The notes below the pieces were generated by a model. The model was not told the origin of the DNA. It saw only the letters and a program-made list of their open reading frames with translations, and did no database searches. A stretch of 64,000 bases of DNA from Ulvibacterium marinum (GTDB lineage: Bacteria; Bacteroidota; Bacteroidia; Flavobacteriales; Flavobacteriaceae), in NCBI RefSeq assembly GCF_003626755.1, contig NZ_RBCJ01000001.1:930001-994000 (forward strand), given 5' to 3'. This document shows, in pieces, positions 37,076 to 43,639 of the stretch. Numbering within the stretch: position 1 is the stretch's first letter; each line of letters begins with the position of its first letter. A program made the position numbers and the translations under genes.

Positions 37076-37828
37076 ATGGATAAAACAGTACTGATAACAG
37101 GTGCCACAAGCGGTATCGGAAAAGCTACGGCAGAACTTTTTGCGGAAAAGGGATTTCGTCTTATACTATGTGGGAGACGCAGAGAGCGTTTGGAGAATCT
37201 AAAGAAAGAATTAAGCCACAAAACGAAAGTGCATATTCTGAGTTTTGATGTTAGGGATAGAAAGGCGGTTTTTGATGCTATAGGTTCATTACCCGAAGAT
37301 TTTGCAAAAATAGATATCCTGATTAATAATGCCGGGAATGCCCATGGTTTGGATACTATTGACCAAGGTAGTATTGACGATTGGGATGCTATGCTGGATA
37401 TTAATGTGAAGGGACTGCTCTATGTGTCCAAAGCGGTAATACCACAAATGGTTGAAAGAAAATCAGGGCATATCATAAACATCGGATCCATAGCCGGAAA
37501 GGAGGTATACCCCAAAGGCAATGTGTATTGTGCCAGTAAATATGCTGTGGATGCACTAAATCAGAGTATGCGAATTGATTTGAATCCACATGGAATACGT
37601 GTAGGTGCGGTAAATCCGGGAGCGGCGGAAACGGAGTTTAGCAATGTACGTTTTAAGGGAGACGATGAAAGGGCCGATAATGTATATAAGGGGTTTGATC
37701 CCCTGACCCCCATGGATATCGCCGAAACAATACTTTTTGTAGTCACCAGACCAGCCCATGTGAATATTTGGGATCTCGTTGTTACCCCAACAGCACAAGC
37801 TTCTGCAACTGTTTGGAATAAAAAATGA
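37076..37828 (+). CDS. SDR family NAD(P)-dependent oxidoreductase
   Basis: A 250-residue short-chain dehydrogenase of the YdfG type (malonic semialdehyde or serine dehydrogenase-like). ITGATSGIGKATAE is the nucleotide loop, LCGRRRERL shows the NADP-preferring Arg, NNAGNAHG is the second motif, and INIGSIAG with YCASKYAV gives the Ser-Tyr-Lys set. Its stop overlaps, by ATGA, the longest possible frame of the next gene. That frame begins inside repeat-like DNA and is probably not the real start. Confidence 0.92.
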   Translation: MDKTVLITGATSGIGKATAELFAEKGFRLILCGRRRERLENLKKELSHKTKVHILSFDVRDRKAVFDAIGSLPEDFAKIDILINNAGNAHGLDTIDQGSIDDWDAMLDINVKGLLYVSKAVIPQMVERKSGHIINIGSIAGKEVYPKGNVYCASKYAVDALNQSMRIDLNPHGIRVGAVNPGAAETEFSNVRFKGDDERADNVYKGFDPLTPMDIAETILFVVTRPAHVNIWDLVVTPTAQASATVWNKK

Positions 37829-37835
37829 TTTCGAG

Positions 37836-37852
37836 TTATGGGTTGCGGGTCA
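37836..37852 (+). repeat. Degenerate left copy of the heptamer repeat
   Basis: TTATGGG-TTGCGGG-TCA at 37836-37852 consists of two variants of the TTACGGG unit. They are inverted relative to the CCCGTAA array at 38272-38383. TTGCGGG is the exact complement of the variant unit CCCGCAA at 38356-38362. The two repeat blocks flank the four-helix-bundle gene. Confidence 0.6.
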
Positions 37853-37866
37853 AAGACGACAATGTC

Positions 37867-38256
37867 ATGGGGAAAGTAGAAACATTTGAAGACCTGGAAA
37901 TTTGGCAATCCGCTAGAAGAATATGTCAGGATGTTTGGTACATTATTGAAAATACTTCTTTGGGTAAGGACTTTAAATTGAGAGATCAAATGAACGGGTC
38001 ATCAGGGTCGATTATGGATAACATTGCCGAGGGTTTTGAACGCAATGGTAATCGTGAGTTTATTCAGTTTCTTAGTATTTCAAAGGCTTCTTGTGGAGAA
38101 CTCCGTTCACAATTATATCGTTGCATGGATAGAAAACATATAAATGAAGAGACCTTTAAAAGACTTCAAGAAGAAACACAGGTCGAAAGTAAAAAAATAG
38201 GAGCTTTTATTGGGTATTTAAAAAAATCGAATAGAAAAGGATCTAAATATGATTAG
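37867..38256 (+). CDS. Four-helix-bundle protein (S23 / IVP-like)
   Basis: I start at ATG 37867 (MGKVETFEDLEIWQSAR), which is where this family begins. The in-frame ATG at 37825 would add 14 residues (ISSYGLRVKDDNV) coded by the repeat remnant. The protein has about 129 residues, all helical, with the family phrases LRDQMNGSSGSIMDNIAEGFER, seen as SGSIMDNIAEGFE, and EFIQFLSISKASCGELRSQL. Relatives are found in 23S rRNA intervening sequences and, as Avd, next to diversity-generating retroelements. No reverse transcriptase is near. It sits between inverted heptamer repeats. Confidence 0.88.
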   Translation: MGKVETFEDLEIWQSARRICQDVWYIIENTSLGKDFKLRDQMNGSSGSIMDNIAEGFERNGNREFIQFLSISKASCGELRSQLYRCMDRKHINEETFKRLQEETQVESKKIGAFIGYLKKSNRKGSKYD

Positions 38257-38271
38257 TTTTTTTGATTTTAT

Positions 38272-38383
38272 CCCGTAACCCGTAACCCGTAACCCGTAAC
38301 CCGTAACCCGTAACCCGTAACCCGTAACCCGTAACCCGTAACCCGTAACCCGTAACCCGCAACCCGTAACCCGTAACCCGTAA
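38272..38383. repeat. Tandem heptamer array, 16 units of CCCGTAA
   Basis: Sixteen head-to-tail 7-base units without spacers fill 38272-38383. All are identical except unit 13 (38356-38362), which is CCCGCAA. A degenerate end, CCCTGACCCGATAAA, follows at 38384-38398 and runs into the next start codon. The minus strand reads (TTACGGG)n, with GGG runs separated by TTAC, a telomere-like pattern that could form G-quadruplexes. In every plus frame the array gives a TAA each 21 bases. In all minus frames it is open, which creates false ORFs. Confidence 0.97.
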
Positions 38384-38398
38384 CCCTGACCCGATAAA

Positions 38399-39535
38399 AT
38401 GATTAACAAACGTCTTCTGGTAAAAAACCTTCTCGCCCATAATGACGAGAACAGTTTTTACGACAAAAAGCGTGTTATCGATATAGGCCAAAGAGAAGGC
38501 AAGGCCAAGTTTCTAAAACATGTCTGCGCCTTGGCCAACAGTAATCCCAAAAACAATTCCTTCATTGTTATTGGGGTAGAGGACGAGGACAACAAAATTG
38601 TTGGGGTCGATTTTTTTGACGATAGCAAGATCCAAAACCTGGTCAATGCGTATTTGGATAATCCACCCCTAATTTCCTATGAAAATATTCCCTTTCCGCA
38701 TTTGCCCGAAGACAAAGTAGTAGGGCTGGTAACGATCAAATCCAACGGCAAGGTGTGCGCACTTCGGCGGAATATTTGGAAATATTATGGGGGAGCGGTT
38801 TTTTTCCGTGAGGGCAGTATAAGCCTTCCCAAAGCCTTCGACATTGAGCTAAAGAACATTAATTCGCAAGCCGTCGCCACAATAGAACAGCACGCCCGCA
38901 ATAATATTGAGCTTACTTTGGACGGGGTTATTGATTTCATCAATTACCGGCATAAAGATTTGGAGAGTGATTATAAGGTTTTTAAGGAACAATTTGTGGT
39001 CTGCTGGGCGGGAAACAAAAAAAAGGTAAATAGTAAAACATACTATTCCAGGGTGGACATTGAATTGATTAATGAACAAGTGAAGTTATTTTACTCCATT
39101 TTCGATGAGGTAACCCTTGCCTATGATGAAAGTTCATTTACCACGATGGAGTATGTACATTTAGGGCTGGGCAAAAAACAGACCTACTATCCATTGGAAA
39201 AAGTGGTCATTACTTTTGAGGACAATGGTACGTACCAAATTCAAAGCGACCTTATTTTTGAACCGCCCCGATACGATAAAAAAACACTTTTCCATATTTA
39301 TAACACAAATAATGTGCTGCTGCAAAAAATGGAACGTAACAGTGTCTTAAAACCATCTGAGGAAATGGATTTGAAACACTTGCCGGACACCTATTTGATC
39401 TGTTATCTCAATGGTTTTGAAGAAGCCAAGGAAAAAATGGAAGCTGCCCGGCCCTTGCTAAAAAAGAAAAATGAAAAAATCTACCGCTCTCTAAAGGAAT
39501 CGTTGCGTATTTTAAGGAAGGTAAAATATAGCTGA
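38399..39535 (+). CDS. AlbA_2 (Schlafen-type) domain protein
   Basis: A 378-residue protein. The N-terminal 130 residues fit an AlbA_2/Schlafen domain: REGKAKFLKHVCALANSN, FIVIGVEDEDNKIVGVDFFDD, VGLVTIKSNGKV and the typical FFREGSISLPK. The rest is a mixed region with no clear HTH and a basic C-terminal helix. Such proteins are often annotated as ATP-binding regulators, but the real function is unknown. The ATG lies 15 bases after the heptamer array, and no purine-rich ribosome site is visible there. Confidence 0.8.
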   Translation: MINKRLLVKNLLAHNDENSFYDKKRVIDIGQREGKAKFLKHVCALANSNPKNNSFIVIGVEDEDNKIVGVDFFDDSKIQNLVNAYLDNPPLISYENIPFPHLPEDKVVGLVTIKSNGKVCALRRNIWKYYGGAVFFREGSISLPKAFDIELKNINSQAVATIEQHARNNIELTLDGVIDFINYRHKDLESDYKVFKEQFVVCWAGNKKKVNSKTYYSRVDIELINEQVKLFYSIFDEVTLAYDESSFTTMEYVHLGLGKKQTYYPLEKVVITFEDNGTYQIQSDLIFEPPRYDKKTLFHIYNTNNVLLQKMERNSVLKPSEEMDLKHLPDTYLICYLNGFEEAKEKMEAARPLLKKKNEKIYRSLKESLRILRKVKYS

Positions 39536-39548
39536 TTTTGCCTAAAGA

Positions 39549-41273
39549 TTATTTCTCCAATTTTTTCCCAACAAATTCCTGGCCTGCCTGATTTAAGGTC
39601 ACACTTTCCACATTTCCATCCTCATTTTTATTAAAAGTGAGTTGGGCTTCCACTACCTTTAGATAAAATGTATTTTCTGACTTTGGAAAAATTGGAAATT
39701 CCGGTTGCCCGGTTGCCTGTGTCTTTAATTGGTTGCCTTCCTTCGAAACCGTAAGTATGAAATTTGGGGCCAATTCGTATTTGCCGATATAATTGGCCAG
39801 GATTTTTTCATCAACAATTATTTCTTCTATGATAGTATCAGGATCTACACCTAACTCTTTTAAATTTTTGATAGCCTCCAGATTTCCTGGATTAAGCGCT
39901 ATGGATTTCTTATAATTCTCAATGGACGCATTTTTATCGCCATGTTTCAATTGCGCATCACCATAGCTGGCATATACATTGGAAGAATTTGGATAGGCGT
40001 CAATATTAAGTTTAAATACTGCAAAAGCCTTTTCAGTTTCTTTTTCGTTCAAATATAGATACCCCAATCTATTTAGTTGGCCTTCTGTGAAATCAAATTC
40101 CTCGGCTTTGTTTTTCTTTAAATCCCAATAAATGCCTATCGCCGTTTCAATTCCCTGTGTATCCATTATGTTTTGCAACTTAACTCCAATGGAAGGCTTC
40201 ATTTCGTTTAGGGGAGAATCAGGATGTAAGATGTGAATTCCAATATCATCGACACTTGTATTGGAATTGGAGAGTACCACTACACCTTTATCCCCACCCT
40301 TTATAAATCCAGCAAAAGTGCGATAACCACCCGTACCTCCATTATGCCAGATAATTTCCAAATCATCAAAGACCATAGTATGCCAGCCTAAACCTACAAT
40401 TGGACTTGCCCCCTCAATTCTTGAATTTTGATGGGCCAATTGCATTGCTGCATAAAGACTACTCTTTTCAATTCCCATGTTTGCTGCCAAATAGTTGAGC
40501 ATATCGACCGCACTGGAACGGATTGCTCCTGCCCCGGCCAAAGTGGGGATATCCCAATTTTCAACTTCCACTTCGCCACTGTGCCCCATAGCTAGATTTT
40601 TCATCATTGAAGATGTAAGTGCAATACCTGTATGTTTTAGGCCTAATGGCTTAGTTATAGTCGCTATCAATAACTCCTCATAGGTCATTTTGTTTTTAGC
40701 CGCCAAAATATGCCCCAAAAGGCCCATGGCGTAATTGGAATATTCATATTGCGAACCGATGTCGCGGGGAAGCTCATAATTCTCTAAAAAATCATACAAT
40801 TGTTTTTCGGAATAATCCGCAAAAGGGTTTGCTGGATTTGAAGGATTGAAATTGGAAGGCATTCTAGGTAATGAAGAGGTGTGATTGGCTATGTGCACCA
40901 ACTTAATAGATTCTCCGTTTCGGGTAGGTGCAAGGACTCCTTGGGGGAGATAAAGTTGTAAAGGGTCATCCAATTTCATTTCATTTTTCAATACCTCATT
41001 CGCCAATAAAATCCCTGTAAATGTTTTTGTAATGGACCCGATTTCAAAAATGGAATTTTCATCCACAACTTCCTTGGTATCCAAAGACTTTACTCCATAG
41101 CTAAAATAGTTTGTGCCCTTGGTATCTATCAACCCTACTACGATACCCTTGTTCATACCATTATCGACCCGTAATTTGATATTGGCCTTAACTTCTTGGG
41201 ATATGGTTGACTGTGCTTGGCAGGCACTGAGTAAGCCTGCGAGGTAAAATACGGCCAGAACGTTTTTTAGCAT
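39549..41273 (-). CDS. Serine hydrolase (class C beta-lactamase fold) with TPR
   Basis: A 574-residue lipoprotein (lipobox LLSAC, Cys18). The hydrolase domain spans about residues 25-360. The active Ser80 and Lys83 lie in EIGSITKTFTG, the Tyr motif in YEYSNYAMGL, and HNGGTGGY is the third motif. About two TPR repeats follow at 395-470 (YGDAQLKHGDKNASIENYKK), with a small beta domain at the end. Relatives are D-aminopeptidases, esterases or beta-lactamase-like proteins. The substrate cannot be told. It may be the last gene of the sigma-factor unit upstream. Confidence 0.88.
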   Translation of the reverse strand: MLKNVLAVFYLAGLLSACQAQSTISQEVKANIKLRVDNGMNKGIVVGLIDTKGTNYFSYGVKSLDTKEVVDENSIFEIGSITKTFTGILLANEVLKNEMKLDDPLQLYLPQGVLAPTRNGESIKLVHIANHTSSLPRMPSNFNPSNPANPFADYSEKQLYDFLENYELPRDIGSQYEYSNYAMGLLGHILAAKNKMTYEELLIATITKPLGLKHTGIALTSSMMKNLAMGHSGEVEVENWDIPTLAGAGAIRSSAVDMLNYLAANMGIEKSSLYAAMQLAHQNSRIEGASPIVGLGWHTMVFDDLEIIWHNGGTGGYRTFAGFIKGGDKGVVVLSNSNTSVDDIGIHILHPDSPLNEMKPSIGVKLQNIMDTQGIETAIGIYWDLKKNKAEEFDFTEGQLNRLGYLYLNEKETEKAFAVFKLNIDAYPNSSNVYASYGDAQLKHGDKNASIENYKKSIALNPGNLEAIKNLKELGVDPDTIIEEIIVDEKILANYIGKYELAPNFILTVSKEGNQLKTQATGQPEFPIFPKSENTFYLKVVEAQLTFNKNEDGNVESVTLNQAGQEFVGKKLEK

Positions 41274-41319
41274 AATATTTATTTAGGATTACTTTTTGGG
41301 TTTCAATAGAAGTAGACTG

Positions 41320-41913
41320 TCACTCCTTCATCACTTTGATAAGTTTGTTAATTTTTTTAAGCCTTGGGTTGTATATGGTTCTAATAATCCATTTGAAATA
41401 AAAATGAGTAAAAATGCCTGTAATCAGGAATATACCAATGTTTACTGCGAATCTTCTAAATCCTATAGCATCCCCCAAGTAGAACCCTAAGGCAAAAAGG
41501 ATACATCCAGTTATGGGCGGTAATATGTACCAATAAAATGCGGAACCCGTTAATTTTTTGTTTTGCTCCAAATAGGTTTTCCATTGATTCAGATAATCCA
41601 GATAGTTTTGGTCTTGCTCCTTAGGTTTATCTCGTTTTATCCTTCTCAAAAGGAACATATACCAGATACTCCAGGCAACAATCCAAAGGGAGGCAATTTT
41701 TGAAAGGAGGTGAGGCACCCAATGAATATAGTACAAAAACACCGGTACGATGGTGACAACCGCTAACTGCTCTATCAAGATGCCGTACTTGGCAAGGCGA
41801 CTAAGACCTCGCAAACTCGACTGCAAATCCAGCATCAACCTTGATTTTTCAAATTTTACCTGTTCCACTTTTGGGGAGGACTGCCAGATTTTTATAAGTT
41901 CATCTTCCATCAT
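41320..41913 (-). CDS. Membrane protein paired with ECF sigma factor
   Basis: 197 residues. A cytosolic N-terminus of about 45 residues (MMEDELIKIWQSSPKVEQ) is followed by two membrane segments (about 45-95) and, after a charged loop, two more (about 128-185). The gene starts on the sigma factor stop (TAATG). That position, and the short N-terminal helix, suggest an anti-sigma or sensor role, but no zinc ZAS motif is visible. Related genes in Flavobacteriia often follow ECF sigma genes. Confidence 0.65.
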   Translation of the reverse strand: MMEDELIKIWQSSPKVEQVKFEKSRLMLDLQSSLRGLSRLAKYGILIEQLAVVTIVPVFLYYIHWVPHLLSKIASLWIVAWSIWYMFLLRRIKRDKPKEQDQNYLDYLNQWKTYLEQNKKLTGSAFYWYILPPITGCILFALGFYLGDAIGFRRFAVNIGIFLITGIFTHFYFKWIIRTIYNPRLKKINKLIKVMKE

Positions 41914-42416
41914 TACACCCCGTTTATACGGTTCAACAATTTGGTCTTTACCCGTTTTATCTTAACGGCCACGGTATTCTCCTTGAGACCGGTTATGTTC
42001 GAGATCTCCTTATAAGGAAGCTCTTCCAAATACAGGGTAATCAACGCCTTGTCGGCATCGTTCAGCGTTTTAATACAGCTCCTGAGCGTCGTCAACTTTT
42101 CATCTACATCATTGTCCCAACTTTCGTTTTGGAGGCTGATTACCCGAATACTGTCCAGTCGGAGCATCTTCTTTTGCTTTTTGATTTCTTTGGTTCGAAT
42201 GCGAAGACAAACGTTAAGGGTAATCCTGTACATCCACGTCCCTATTGAAGCATTTCCTTTAAAAGAAGGCATAGCCCTCCAAATGTTTATCAACACCTCT
42301 TGAAACAGATCCTGGGTATCATCGGAATCGCTGGCATATACGGAACAGATGCGCAATAGCTTCTGTTGGTGTTCTTCCAACGCATTTAAAAACATGTCCT
42401 CAAGGTCTTTGTCCAT
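41913..42416 (-). CDS. ECF-type RNA polymerase sigma factor
   Basis: 167 residues. Sigma region 2 shows DTQDLFQEVLINIWRAMPSF and GTWMYRITLNVCL. Region 4 shows ITLYLEELPYKEISNITGLKENTVAVKIKRVKTKLL. The length is typical of ECF factors. It opens a minus-strand unit with a membrane protein and, 47 bases further, a serine hydrolase. Autoregulation is usual in this class but no promoter motif is obvious. Confidence 0.93.
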   Translation of the reverse strand: MDKDLEDMFLNALEEHQQKLLRICSVYASDSDDTQDLFQEVLINIWRAMPSFKGNASIGTWMYRITLNVCLRIRTKEIKKQKKMLRLDSIRVISLQNESWDNDVDEKLTTLRSCIKTLNDADKALITLYLEELPYKEISNITGLKENTVAVKIKRVKTKLLNRINGV

Positions 42417-42522
42417 AGGTGTGGCCAGTCTCCAATAAATTAGTTACCGGCTTTTTAAAAATATGACAAATCAGCGCCATTTTTTTTTAAATTGGAGATA
42501 GAAATCATGTAAAGGTCAGGGT

Positions 42523-43467
42523 CTAGTCAAAAACCTGACTGTAAGTGGGCAGTGAGGGGATGGCCCCAAAGCCTGTGGTAGTAATTGCCCCGGCCACATT
42601 GGCCTTTTCGACCATTTTTGTCAATAATTCAAAATCGTCCAAAACCGCCAAAGCCTTATCTAAAGTAGAAATCTGGTATAAAAGGCAACCGATAAAGGCA
42701 TCACCGGCTCCTGTGGTGTCCAACGGGGTTACGGAAATACTGGGGATGGTTTTCTTTAAACCTTGGGTACTTAAAAGCGTGCCCTTACCTCCCAAGGTTA
42801 TGGTAATAACCTTAGCACCGACATCGTGCAGAAAATCGCAACAGGCCTCCAAATCCGTTTGGCCTGACAGTAGCCGTGCTTCTTCCAGGCTAAATTTGCA
42901 TAGGTGCGATTTTTCTATGAAAGGCATACATTTTTTAACGAAGGTTGATTCGTCATCACGCCATAGATCTCCCCGGAAGTTTGGGTCAAAACTGATGAAG
43001 GAATCTTGGGTAAGCGCATCAAAAAAATAACGACTATAGGCCTCTTCCAGTCCACCACCAAGTAGGGCGGTGGCAGCTCCGAGATGAACCATATGTCCTT
43101 TGAATCCTTTTTTGACCGAAGAGTCGTATTTCAGCTTTTTATCGGCCCCACGGCTAAATACAAAATCGCGTTCCCCATCCTCTGCCAAGGATACAAAAGC
43201 CAAGGTGGTGAAAGTCTTACAGCGTTGTGCCAAAGAAATATCTACATTATTTTCCTTAAGCACATGCAATAAAAATGTTCCAAAAGGATCTCGACCAACA
43301 CTGCCAATAAACCTGCTGTTTCCACCTAATTTGGAGATGGCGCAAGCCACATTTGCGGGGGCACCTCCAGGTTTTTTGATAAAGGTATTTGCCTTGGAAA
43401 GGTCATTCCCTTGACCTTCCGCCACAAAATCGATTAACAGTTCCCCGATACAGTAGATGGATTTCAT
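42523..43467 (-). CDS. PfkB family carbohydrate kinase (fructokinase-like)
   Basis: A 314-residue kinase. The N-terminal GELLIDFVAEG and the GGAPANVACAISKLGG motif, together with the C-terminal DTTGAGDAFIGCLLYQI with the catalytic Asp, define the PfkB/ribokinase family. The order and length fit bacterial fructokinases. It is a single gene with 173 bases to nrdJ upstream. No transporter or hydrolase is next to it, so the substrate is open. Confidence 0.88.
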   Translation of the reverse strand: MKSIYCIGELLIDFVAEGQGNDLSKANTFIKKPGGAPANVACAISKLGGNSRFIGSVGRDPFGTFLLHVLKENNVDISLAQRCKTFTTLAFVSLAEDGERDFVFSRGADKKLKYDSSVKKGFKGHMVHLGAATALLGGGLEEAYSRYFFDALTQDSFISFDPNFRGDLWRDDESTFVKKCMPFIEKSHLCKFSLEEARLLSGQTDLEACCDFLHDVGAKVITITLGGKGTLLSTQGLKKTIPSISVTPLDTTGAGDAFIGCLLYQISTLDKALAVLDDFELLTKMVEKANVAGAITTTGFGAIPSLPTYSQVFD

Positions 43468-43581
43468 TCTGGATTACTTGGAAGACCTAAGGTAATGACA
43501 AACGGTTGCTTGACCCAAAATTTTAATGGGATTTTCAAGTTAAAATATAAACTGTTAGTATCCTGACCTGGAATTATTCTC

Positions 43582-43625
43582 AAACAAAAAGCGCATTTTA
43601 CTTGAAGATGCGCTGTTTGTTTTTA
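43582..43625 (-). terminator. Terminator after the ribonucleotide reductase gene
   Basis: AGCGCAT at 43590-43596 pairs with ATGCGCT at 43608-43614. On the minus strand the stem is followed by TTTTTGTTT. It lies 15 bases downstream of the nrdJ stop. Confidence 0.8.
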
Positions 43626-43639
43626 TATGTGAATATTGG

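Noticed and set aside
37867-38256. Diversity-generating retroelement (Avd-like protein)
   Set aside because: No reverse transcriptase, template repeat or variable repeat is seen within several kilobases, so only the helix-bundle family link remains.
38272-38383. CRISPR array
   Set aside because: The units are seven bases, contiguous and without spacers, and no cas genes are near.
38218-38491. Minus-strand ORFs over the heptamer array coding repeated GYGLRVT peptides
   Set aside because: They exist only because the 7-base unit has no stop on that strand. There is no ribosome site and no family, and both run into real genes.
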